Shown piece by piece: positions 1-10,718 of a stretch of 63,138 nt of DNA. Each line of letters starts with the position of its first letter. The stretch's first letter is position 1. Source of the DNA: Bigelowiella natans CCMP2755 (taxonomy: Eukaryota > Cercozoa > Chlorarachniophyceae). The position numbers and the translations under genes were made by a program. Under the pieces are notes generated by a model. That model saw only the letters and a list, made by a program, of their open reading frames with translations, searched no databases and was not told the DNA's origin. Location of the stretch: positions 1 to 63,138 of the forward strand of contig ADNK01003183.1 in NCBI GenBank assembly GCA_000320545.1, read 5' to 3'.

Positions 1-188
1 TCGAGAGGGGGGTGAGGGGGGGGGGGGGGGACACATATATGTGTTTATACAATATTTACAGCTACGAGTGCTGCGCGTGCGCATCTTCGTGAGTATACAA
101 AACACGCAGCCTCTCAAAACAACACACGATGACGAGAAGGCGCACACGGGGCGCGCGCGATCTTATCATGTCTCTCTGCATGTTGTAG

Positions 189-251
<63 letters not shown>

Positions 252-468
252 GTGGGTGTGTGTGTGTGTGCAATATGCAAACTACAACATGCAGAGAGAC
301 ATGATAAGATCGCACGCTCTCAGTGTGCGCCTTGTGGTCATCGTGTGTTGTTTTGCAAGGCTGCTTGTTCTGTTTACCCACGACGATGCGCACCCGCTGC
401 ACTAGTAGCTGTCACCATTGCATAAACACTTATCTGTCTCCCCCCCCCCCCCCTCCCCCCCCTCTCGT
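1..468. repeat. Large imperfect inverted repeat with dinucleotide core
   Basis: The left arm (1-191) and the right arm (279-468) are reverse complements of each other with scattered mismatches. The innermost 32 bp match perfectly (AAACTACAACATG at 279 mirrors CATGTTGTAGTTT ending at 191). The match continues outward through the blocks around AACAACACACGATGA and GTGTTTAT to the outer poly-G (left) and poly-C (right) tracts and the terminal CGAGAGG/CCTCTCG. The core is AC repeat, AT repeat and GT repeat, itself nearly self-complementary, so one strand could fold into a hairpin of more than 450 nt. The left arm runs into the window edge and may continue. The arms differ enough to argue against a simple sequencing fold-back. 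It may lie in an intron or in the 5' flank of the gene at 487. Confidence 0.85.
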
Positions 469-486
469 AATGGCCATTATCAGTTC

Positions 487-973
487 ATGAGTCTCGAAGA
501 AGGAAAGGCTCTGCCGACGGCGATAGATGTTAATGATAACGATGAAAAGCAAACTAACGTGGTGCAAGGGGCTGTGCTTCCGCCGACAACGGATGCTGTT
601 GTTACTACCGATGGAATAATCACAGTAAGTAGCCTCTAACGCTAATGCTGCTGCTTGCTAGTTGGCTTACATGCCAGTTATGATGGTGGTTAGGGCTAAG
701 ATCATCGTTTTCATCATCATAATTATTACCACTCAGCAAACAGAGGCTGCGGCGCTAGAGTCGCCATCTGCTCCGATAGCTCAAAACAGCGATGCAGGGC
801 AAAGAAGAGACAAGCCGTTATCCATATCTGACCGTGTCGCGGAGGAACGAAAAGAAGAAGACCTCCCGCCAGCTTATGAGGACGCCAGCAACCGTGCTAA
901 CGGGGGAGAAGCTGGGGGGGGAGGGGGGGGGGGCAACGTCGACGATTTAGAGGCCAGATTCAGGAACCTGTAA
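487..973 (+). CDS. 3' part of a gene with acidic, proline/glycine-rich tail and MIM1-like end
   Basis: Two exons are visible: 487-624 (donor GTAAGT) and 737-973, joining in phase 0 and ending in TAA. A pyrimidine tract and an ATCAG acceptor lie just before 482, so the first visible exon may be internal and the true start may lie left of the window; the ATG at 487 is the alternative start. The product is low-complexity and acidic, with a PPAY-type segment (DLPPAYEDA), a run of glycines encoded by a poly-G tract, and the C-terminus DDLEARFRNL. That end matches the LxxRFxxL pattern of MIT-interacting motifs (MIM1) found at the tails of ESCRT-III and IST1 proteins. This suggests, without proof, the tail of an ESCRT-related protein. 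No folded domain is present in the visible part. Confidence 0.5.
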
Positions 974-1625
974 CAAGTATTATATTAACTAGCTAAAAGT
1001 CAATTCTAATGCTGTGATACTAGCAATTGCCCTACTAGCTGTAGCTGGGTGGTTGGCGACGATGTGGATGGTTATTATCGAGGTCGTCCAGCTGCAATGT
1101 ATGATAAAAACCAAAGTACATATCGTGCATAATCATGGTGGCGACGTGGCGAAAGCGCACGTGCTTGCTCAGTCAACGCCGCCCTCTTAAATGTGTAATT
1201 GGTATGCCAGTCTCTGGTCAGTCAAAATTTGAATGATGGCGCTCGATGTGACGTTGTATGCACAGACTGCTTGCTCTGATCATGTGCGCAACACGACTAC
1301 ACTACATAGACGGTGTACCGCTTATTACGTTGCCGCCATTGCATATGCCTAGATGGCCTGCGTCTGTACAACTGCAAAGCACATTCTCATGCTAGCAAGC
1401 CTACGGATAGCTAGATGGCATTATTTACGCAGCCAAGCTTGCTGTTGCAATTCACGTACACAACGTAATAAACAGATTAAAGGAAAGAGACTTTCTGCAT
1501 GCCTTAATCTGAGCTTATAAGACGGAAGTAATAATTGATAATATTTATTCTGAACTTATACAACACTGCATCCACAACATGTATCGTGAGTCGCAAGACT
1601 GGTGTTGTAATAGGCTAGACAGACT
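974..1625. other. Intergenic stretch between convergent genes
   Basis: The stretch lies between the stop at 973 (plus strand) and the stop at 1628-1626 (minus strand). No open frame with plausible splice sites was seen. It presumably holds the two 3' untranslated regions. Confidence 0.5.
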
Positions 1626-1993
1626 CTACTTCCTAACGCCTGCTGTTGCAATTTGTTTTCCGGCACGGCCGAGGGAGGAAGAAAGTTTAGACGACGGCTG
1701 GCTGGCAAAAGGCGTGTATTTGCGCATGTTCTTCTTCTTCATATATTCTTTTTGTCTTTGGTGCTGACGTTGAAGGAGGGTCTTCAAGCTTCCCTTTTCC
1801 TTACGCCTGCGACCCACACCAGCTACTTTTTTCATCCCTACTTTCTTTTCAGATTCCACTGCCGTCGGGGTGTTTGAATCACCGTGCTCCTCATGGGAGA
1901 TCTCATACTCGCCAGTCTTTCGCCGGACGTTTTGAGAAAGTGTATCGATAAGATTCAAAGCTCTATTCCTACGCTGTTTAGCCTCAGAGTCGT
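1626..1993 (-). CDS. Terminal exon of a minus-strand gene, basic C-terminal tail
   Basis: On the minus strand an acceptor (CTATTCAG, exon start 1993) opens a frame of about 120 codons that ends in TAG at 1628-1626. The product starts acidic (DDSEAK) and becomes strongly basic (KEYMKKKNMRKY, then a serine/lysine-rich end). It contains no recognised domain. The incoming phase must be 1, and I could not connect it with certainty to the exon at about 2707-2753 (acceptor TTTCCGCAG, donor GAG|GTAAAT), so at least one exon in between may be missing. It is most simply the end of the long coiled-coil/cyclic-nucleotide-binding gene that continues to about 16 kb, but it could belong to a separate small gene. 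Confidence 0.45.
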
Positions 1994-3027
1994 CTGAATA
2001 GATTATGGTACAATTCTGTCAGATTGATGCAGATCGCTTTGACGCAGCGAGAGACCGACCCTCCCTCCCTCTCTCTCCCCCCTCACAAATATCGTATCAT
2101 CGCAAATAGCTTAGTTCTTCTTTGTATAAAAAGTATTCACCTGCATTCCAATTCTGCACTTCCTGCCTGGCTTCATCCAAACACAAGCTTGCCTCATGAT
2201 ATCTCATCTCATGGTAGTATCTGATAATGATGATATCAATGTCAAAAAAATCCTTTCTTCGCACACAACCCACTCAACTCTGCATGCATGCGGAGATAGA
2301 TGGCGAACGAGCGACAAGCATAGCACATCATCACGGAACAGCAAGAAATAGAATGAGAGCTAAGAAGAAGAGAGAAAAACATAATCGCTTGTCGAGATTT
2401 CATCTTGCAATTTTTATCGCCCCTCGCTCGGCTAAGTGTGGCACTTTATAACTATCAGTATACTCGAGCGCAGCATGGGAAGTATAGTATTACATGCTGT
2501 ATTTGTGCATAATTATCCCCAACGCGTCATCACGTGTCGCAGTCTTTTCCTGCTCCTAAAAACATGTTACCACCATCCATTAACGATGTTTCTTATTTGT
2601 ACTACCGAAATATTTCTTAAAGGCTTGAGATCTATTCTAATGGGGTTAATTGTGGGGGAGGGCACACTTGTCCCTGATGAAGAGAATCCGTGATGAAATT
2701 TACCTCGAGCTGATAAACGACATCGTCAACTGGAACTTCCACACTCGAGCCTGCGGAAAGAAAATGATCCTCAATACAACTCATCACAAAATAACAAAGA
2801 TTGACACTCTGTGCAGTTCTATCACTTTTACTGTTCACTACTATTAGCAGGGCTGATGCTGCAGTATTTGAGATCTCACGGGAGGTGAGTGAGCAGTCAC
2901 AACACGGAGCAACTCAAATATGAAGTGGCGAGTGGTAAATGATGTTGATGATAGCTGAACCGTGCTGTTTTGATCGGTGAGAGAAATCACCAGTGGCAGC
3001 GCCCTGACAAAATGGTCATAAGACATA

Positions 3028-3033
<6 letters not shown>

Positions 3034-3067
<34 letters not shown>

Positions 3068-3093
3068 GTATACATGCATATGTGTAGATGGAA

Positions 3094-3134
<41 letters not shown>
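3034..3134. repeat. Compound GT/AT microsatellite
   Basis: (GT)n at about 3034-3068 and (AT)n at about 3095-3134 lie in an intron or 3' part of the minus-strand CNB gene. Confidence 0.9.
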
Positions 3135-3135
<1 letters not shown>

Positions 3136-3207
3136 GGACTGTTTTCTTCCTAGAAGCTATCAGGACGATGCAGTACTTACTCTATCCCCCTCTACATTGC
3201 TTTGACC

Positions 3208-5100
3208 CTCGTGATGAGAGCTGTTAATGAGCTTGAATAAACTATCGTCCTTTTCCGCGCTGCCGGCAGCAGCTAGGTCTGCTTTGGCTTTGCTGGTTTT
3301 TCCACTTTGATACGATTTCGAGAAAGCAGATGCGAAGTCAGGGCGTTTGTGCTTCATGACGTCCTTCTGATCCAAAAACCTGCAACGCACGATGAAGAAG
3401 CAGTACACGGTTGATGATGATGATGAAGTGCAGTACGATCAGTGATAACCCTCTACTATCGCTACATGAACTAAAACTATTACTACTACTACTATTCTAC
3501 TACTTCTATTACTACTACTGCTGCTAATATTTGATTACCACTTCTGCACTCCTCCGCATGCTGCTTCTTCTTCGTCAAGAGTCGTATCTACAACGGTGAG
3601 TTCCATGCCAGGACCATATCCAGAAGGAATCTCCACCTATTCAAAGGACGGCAATGTTAAAAATGACTAATACTAGATGATGATGATGATGATGATAAGA
3701 TGGTGCGGATGATGAAGATGATGATTCGCATAGGAAGTAAGTGAGCGCCAACGTGAAAATCATTTTCAAGCGTGTTTAGCTACCTGGAATTCTTTGTTTG
3801 TAGTATTGCTCACGACCGTCATTTGCGCCCCCGCCCGCTTAAACCTACACGCACAAACCAATATCTAACGCAAAAGACGAAGGAGAAGAAAGGCGGGGGG
3901 AGGAGGCCAACATGATGGAAAAGAAGCTCTTTCAAATAAATAGTACCTTGGATCTAGCGGGATCTTCACTTGGAACTGAGATAACGAGTAGCAGCAGCAG
4001 AAGTAGTAGTAGCAGAGTAGTAGTAGTAGTAGTAGTAGTAGTATTCATATATGTGTTCAGTGAAAGAAACGACGAATGACGATTTTGTGCGGCATCACTC
4101 TTAAATACTTGCTTACTACTACCGTTGGACGCTTCGGTGTTTCCCCGTTCAAAACCGACATTTTCAGGAGGAACTTCTGCACCTCGAGAGCTGCGAAAGA
4201 AGGCAGTCGTCGCAAGTGATGAGCGTTTGTATTCCTCACATCTATTGATACACAAGTAGTACTAGTAGTACTGCTACTGCTACTATTGCGACCGGCGCAG
4301 ATTACCTCCTTCTGCTTTAGGAATGTTCGGGTCTTTGATGGGGTTTGAACGTGCTACCTGCCATCTCTTAAAGGCCTCCTTGCTGCGGATTTAGTACAAT
4401 GTAGCGCGTTCATACCATGGTTGTGTGACTAACGATGATGACTATAAAACTTTGAGGATGGGGGATTGATATCAACGGCATTGCAGTAGGGCAGATGCTA
4501 GGGGAGGAATGGGCTGGGATTTCTCCTCGCCGCGTGTTTACAATATTCTTATATCCATCTCGCCTTTATCATCTTTAACAGCAATATCAGCAGGCACGCA
4601 ACCTGTGGTTGGAGTTGAACTTTCCGCACAATTTCTTGAAATTCTTACCGAACTTTTGATTCTCAATCTTTATCTGTTTTTTTTTTTTTTGGTGGGTCAA
4701 AACATGAGTACACATAGAAATGAGGGACGGAGGAAGAGGGCGTCCAAAAATCGATTGCGTTTTTAGATGACGCAATCACATGCTAGCATGGCTACTGTAA
4801 AGCTGATGAAAGAGCGGCTTTACCTTCTCATCACTTAATATATTTTTCGTGTAGATCTTCCACTGCTTTTGAGCCTTTAAAACTGCTTTAATCTCCGAAT
4901 TACTTCTGTCGTACCTGCAGCACGCAAATACAAACACAAACACAAACACAAACACACAGAATATGAATAATGCTGTAGCGGCACCAACATGTTTCTCGAT
5001 GATAACGACGATGAAGAAGAAGAAGATGATGATGATGATGATGATGTATATGTTCCCACTACTCACTTCTCCATTGTCTGGAGGATCGCTTTAAGCACTT
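3208..5100 (-). CDS. C-terminal exons with a repeated 'V-x-IP-x-G-x-x-PG' beta motif
   Basis: Minus-strand exons read in order from high to low coordinates: about 5100-5050 (VLKAILQTMEK), 4915-4826 (begins YDRSNSEIKAVLK, donor GAG AAG|GTAAAG), a possible exon near 4190-4125, about 3976-3948 (FQVKIPLDP), about 3843-3785 (FKRAGAQMTVV), about 3635-3540 (VEIPSGYGPGMELTV) and about 3380-3210 (ends NVEGDR, donor GTAAGT). FQVKIP and VEIPSGYGPGMELTV resemble the short beta-rich element 'VxVPxGxxPGxxxxV' that is common in protist proteins. The last exon is lysine/serine/alanine-rich. The exons alternate with introns holding GTA, ATC and GTTTGT repeats. These probably form the end of the gene with the cyclic-nucleotide-binding folds upstream; individual exon ends are accurate only to a few bases. 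Confidence 0.5.
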
Positions 5101-5299
5101 TTGAAGGACCTATGTATGTGTTTTAAACAAAACCACATCGTCACAGTGTAGAAATTGTAATTTTAGCAAGGTTATGGTGCTTGATTAATTAGGACCAGAT
5201 ACCAATGAAGTTGATCCCTCCCCCCCTTCGTCTTCTCAGAATCACCATCATCATCATTACCACCACCATCATAATCATCAACATGATGATTATTATTAT

Positions 5300-5448
5300 T
5301 ATTATTATTATCTTCATCGTCAGTATCACCAATGGTTTGGGCCAGACTTCGGTTCTCAAACTCCAAGGCTGCAACCTATAAGGAGGAAGAAGAAGAAGTT
5401 GTGCATTTTAGATTATTTCCGGTGTTGTAGAGACGTATTGCGCGAGCA

Positions 5449-5486
<38 letters not shown>

Positions 5487-6442
5487 TGTGTACCATCATC
5501 ATCATCTTCTTCTTCTTCATCATCATCATCATCATTATTGTCATCACCTCAGTCACCGATACGACACTGTACTCGATCTTGGATTTCGGATGATTGTCCA
5601 AAATCTTCATTAGTTCCTGGTGAAGGGATGGTTAAAAGCATTTCTATTCAGCACATGAGAAGAGGCGGGGAAATCAGGATTGAAAAACTATTGTAATCAC
5701 TATCGTGCTATGGTTCTACTGTGTTGTTGTTCTATCCAGTTGTTGCTGATTGTACTTTTCTTACCGGACTCAACTTCTGCTCTTGCTTGGAGTTTGCTTT
5801 GAACAAGACAAGGCATACCATCACAATAATCATCAAAAACCATCATCAACGTCGCGCCACCATATATATATAAATCCTAACAATAAATCGAAGCAGGACT
5901 AGGTGTATGCCGCCCAATACATCCGATAAATAAGCAATTGTCTGCATCGTCATCTAGTTTTCTGACTCTAGAGTTTTATCATGATTTGAGCAAGATAATG
6001 CGGACCTTCTTCTTGCTCATACTTCCTCTCAGAGACTCTATCTTCTTCGTCTTCGTCTTCCTCCTCCTCCTCCTCCTCCTCCTCCTCCTCTCCTTCCTTG
6101 TTGTTTTTCCTCAAATTGGTGAATTTCAATCCACCGAAGTAGTCGCCTTGAAGGAGAATAAAGAAAGATGGTTTAACGCGAGAAGCGATGGGTGTAGAAT
6201 CGGAGCAGCAAAATAAGAAATAATACGAGTTGTGTAGCCATTGCACGTGGATTCTACATATATCTGAAGATCGACACGCACGCACACACAGAAGCCCGAC
6301 TAATGTCTTCATTAACGCTACTCATCCATTCGTCATCACCATCATCACAGCTCGCATTATAAATAAAACCTGGTCCCAATTGATAAATAGACACAATCTT
6401 GCCATCCACTTCCTTCAGGATCTAATATGATTAATTATGTTG

Positions 6443-6479
<37 letters not shown>

Positions 6480-7139
6480 TATTTTGTAATATGATTGCTG
6501 CTCATATTGATCAATCTACACACGTACACACCCCAGGAATGGAAGTATTGCTAGAATGCTCCGAGCTACCACCGCACAGCATTAAAGTTTCTACCTCACA
6601 AAAGCCCTTTTTGATAAACAACATTGAGTCTGGCCTTGTGCCCGATTTGACGATGATACTATGTCTGGTGAAGAACCTGGGCAGAATTGCAATCAACAAT
6701 TAAGGAAGGAACATTGCATTTCCAGCAGCTTCAGACGAAGAAGTAACGAGAGAGGCGAGGAGAGAAAAAGGTGGAGGGGGGAGAGGTGCTGGAGGAGGAG
6801 GAGGAGGAGGAGGAGAGGCAAAAATAACTAACCGTTCTTGGCTGATTTCAGTGAGAGAATCTTCAAGAGCGTTTGAAACATTTGAGAAAACCTACGTGGT
6901 AAGTATCAAGGAAGTAACAGCACAGAAATTAGTGCACCTCCTCAGCGGTGGCAATGCGAGACAGTAGTTTGGATATCATCATCATCATCGTCGTCGCCAT
7001 CATCATCATCATCATCAATGTCATCATCTGCCATCGTATTCCCCGTCGTCAGATCAACCGGCACTTCAAACGCATAGATGATTAGATGCTTGGAATGATG
7101 AAGTAACCGAAATAGTGCGAAGTTCTTTTTAGCGTGCAG

Positions 7140-7182
<43 letters not shown>

Positions 7183-7397
7183 ATATTATATAGTAAATCA
7201 TCTGCTAAAAGGCTATATTTTCCGCACCGGAAAGAGTTTTTTCATGTTCTGATTTTCTTTCTGGGGAAGTTGCAAAAGCATCAGGAGAACAGTGAGTATG
7301 AATTATCTATCGAGATTGGCGATCTTATGATGATACTAGGAGACTGTGCACTAATAAAACGAAGGAATGGAATAGAGGAAGAACAGTAGAAGGAGCA

Positions 7398-7482
<85 letters not shown>

Positions 7483-8796
7483 CACCACAAACCTGGATCG
7501 TGCACATGATTGAGAGGTTGCGATAAACCTCAGACTCGATACAGAGAACTTCTGTACCTTTTTCCGTAGCACAAACTGTGGAATATCGGCGGCCTGCAGC
7601 GCATAAACACGATCCCATCGTCATGATCATCATGATCATAATCATTATCGTCATCATCATCATGTGCTATTGATATTCAAACAAACATAAACTTCACTCT
7701 TAACTTTTGAACACTTTTAATGGTCAAGTGATCTATCGTACTTGAAGGAGTGCTGACTGCCATTTCCCCAAAAATCTCTCCGGGGTACAGATTGCAAGCG
7801 ATGTACCAAAATCTGTAATATATGGCGGGAAGAAGAAATCAGAAGGAGACGAAGAAGATAAAATCATATTAAATATAATACTATATATATTCATTCTTTT
7901 CATATGAGCACAGATGAAGCACCATCAAGCACAAGAGGGAGGAAGAAGAGAGGAGACACGAGGACTTCGCGCGTTCGTGATATCGAGCAGACAATGCTTT
8001 CCCAAATCCCTTATTCATGACGCGTTATTGGGTTCTTTTTATTTAAATGCGTTTTGATATTCGCACCTCCATCAAGTTACTACTTATATAATTCCTAGTA
8101 CCCGCTCGGCCTTCTGATTTTCATCTCTATAGTTCCAGAGGTCACGATATACCTGGTGTATATTTTAATGTTTGTCTCTCTAGTAGTAATAGTAGTAGTA
8201 GTAGAAGAAGAAGAAGAAGAAGAAGAGGTTGCAGTTCCCAATCGACTGCTGTCATCATCATATGTGTTTGTTACGTGAAAGCAATTTCGTATTGTTTTGT
8301 AGCACTCTCGCTCACATGCTGCATCCTAAGGCTCCTTGCTCGTATAAGCACTCGTTCTTCCGAAGTCTGAGGGAATCAAAAACAAATCCCTTTAATTCCT
8401 TGCTGCCTTGTTTACTACAAGGAATTGGATTGATCTATACTAGCTGATTTGCTTTCAATATATGTAATGATGATGATGATGATAATGATGGTGATGATAG
8501 TGATGGTAATGATGAGAATTACGTTTGAAGAGTAACGTTTTTGCAAATCTCCTTCACATCAGCGCCTTGCATCTGAACATGTATGCAACTCTATGTTAAC
8601 ACTCCATATCCGTGTGGTGGTGATGGTGGTGATGATGAGGATGATGATGGTGATAAGGGACACACTGAATTTGTAGAGTTTTCAACTCAACCCAAAACGT
8701 CATATTCTGCTGCCCGAACTATCGGTTATAATTCATTGCTGTATCATTATCATCCACAGTCACCATCACCATCTCCCCTTACAATCTTCTTCTTCT

Positions 8797-8840
<44 letters not shown>

Positions 8841-8914
8841 ATTAAAAGCATCATCGTACCTTCCGGAAGTATGGAATCTGCTTCACGAATCTGGTGAATA
8901 TTTTGCGACAGTGG

Positions 8915-8945
<31 letters not shown>

Positions 8946-9419
8946 ATTGATAATGATGATGGTATATATTCTCTCCTTCTAACACTCCTGTATCTGTGCG
9001 ACGACTATCACCACAAGCCCTCTCCTTTGAGCTCCATCCTTCCTATCCCCCCCCCCCCCCCCCGCCAGCCTCTTTCGATCATCATTACGATGCAATAAAT
9101 AAGACGTCCTCGTCTGTCCGCAGCTTTGCAGGCTTTCGGAGAATAGACCTTTGTTGTTGTGTACAAAGTTAAGATGATGCCCTCGCTAACAGCACATATC
9201 ACCATCATGGCGCTCAGTGCTGCTATTCTTCAAGCATTATCAACCTCCATTTGTCACCGATTTCGTCCTTTACTCTATCGTTAATGATTCTGTACGTGCC
9301 TGTGCCCATGGTACGATCATTCAATTGCGAGGAGTAAATATATGATGCGTTGTGTTATCGGGTTATATCGATGGAGGAAACACGAATAAGTAATATATGC
9401 ATATAAATATATGTACATG

Positions 9420-9465
<46 letters not shown>

Positions 9466-9642
9466 TATATTGTTTCGGTGCACTCACCCGTCTTTATCCT
9501 TGTCTCCTGTGCTCTATTATCTTCTAAGAGATGGACGCCGGGGGGGATTGTTTTCTTGATTCGGCGAGGACGCGGCGTATCTTCCTTCATCTGTGACAAA
9601 CCATCATCGTTTTGAGCGAGATCGTCCGCGTAAATAGAGGAG
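5300..9642 (-). CDS. Tandem cyclic-nucleotide-binding (CNB) domain exons
   Basis: Minus-strand exons give at least two CNB-type beta-barrels. First fold: about 9148-9091 (LRKPAKLRTDEDVLF, the helix preceding a CNB domain), 8890-8861 (READSILPEG), 8580-8527, about 8155-8098 (YIVTSGTIEMKI), about 7800-7745 (LYPGEIFGEMAV, the phosphate-binding-cassette signature GEhFGEhA) and about 7615-7498 (RRYSTVCATEKGTEVLC). Second fold: about 6895-6832, about 6685-6530 (HSIIVKSGTRPDSMLFIKKG), about 6415-6373 (IVSIYQLGPG) and about 6142-6110 (DYFGGLKF). An upstream exon at 9642-9488 is acidic then basic and supplies the linker; further exons at 5618-5549 (ELMKILDNHPKSK) and about 5375-5310 are helical. CNB domains bind cAMP or cGMP; the first cassette keeps the Glu (FGEMA) while the second has FGGLK, so the second may not bind nucleotide. 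No kinase or channel segment was found next to them. Confidence 0.6.
7400..7483. repeat. CT / ATCT microsatellite
   Basis: About 84 bp of nearly uninterrupted CT units pass into ATCT units, next to the minus-strand CNB exon at 7498. Confidence 0.9.
9421..9463. repeat. AT microsatellite
   Basis: (AT)n lies directly downstream of the CNB-gene exon ending at 9488. Confidence 0.9.
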
Positions 9643-10119
9643 CTCTTCGATGTGGAGGGGTTGATGATGATATGGAGGTTGTGCTTTTAATGCAGCATGA
9701 TGTTGGCAGTACCATTTCTGCGAGCTTTGAGGAGGCCTGGTGATGTTCATTGGAATCTATCGTTGAGTACACTTCTCGATGAAAATCCAGCGGTTTGGCA
9801 GAGTATAACCTGGGAGACGAAGATAACGTGAAAACGATGCACTGGACAAATTGAAAGGTTCAATGCTATAATTGATAACAATTCACGTCTCTCCCCCCCC
9901 CCCCTTACTCCTAACCTCACGCCCTTATTATCCTTTATTCATTCGTTGATTAGAAGAGTGGCATGCTGATTGTTACCTAGCCGAATCGACGTGAAGGACT
10001 TGATCATCCTTGAGAATAAGCCTGATGATTGATAGAAAGTAGAGGTGCGACTGAATTACCAACTCATTATATGACGCACATCAACTCTCCCTCCCCCTCA
10101 CCACCACCACCACCACCAC

Positions 10120-10667
10120 CACACCTTTCGAAGCCTAGATCTTCTTGGTCTTGTATAACCTCCTGTACTTTGATCTTACCCTGAACAAACAAGAGGAAGG
10201 GGGGGGGGGGGGAGGGGAGCGGGAGGAGAGGAGGAGGAAAATTGTTTGGTATAATGCAAGAATCTTACTAGTTCATTTGTCGGAATAAAGAGTGAGCAAA
10301 CCATTATGCAAGGTAATGCTGCTGTGCTGGGATATTGGTTTGGGGGGGGGGGGAGGCTAATATGCATTCTTCATGCCTTAAGATGCATTTCTAGTAAATA
10401 GGAGTAAAGCTACTACAATAGCACTCATCCTGCTCACTACATCCTCCTTGTAGCGAAGGTCATCACCACGACACACACAAGCTACTTCAACGCCGATCAA
10501 TCCACCAGCAGTCGGTATTATGATGTTCTCTACCGTGATTTATATATTATTCACCGCAACCTGGTGCCTGAGCTTGAGGGTTATTTCATGACGCTCTTGC
10601 TTCAGTTTAGCTTTTTGAATTTCCCATTCAAAATGTAGATACCGCCATCTTTCGGTTTATTAACGTA

Positions 10668-10718
<51 letters not shown>

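Noticed and set aside
41-304. Short frames with runs of HT, YI and CV residues
   Set aside because: They are translations of AC/AT/GT microsatellites inside the inverted repeat.
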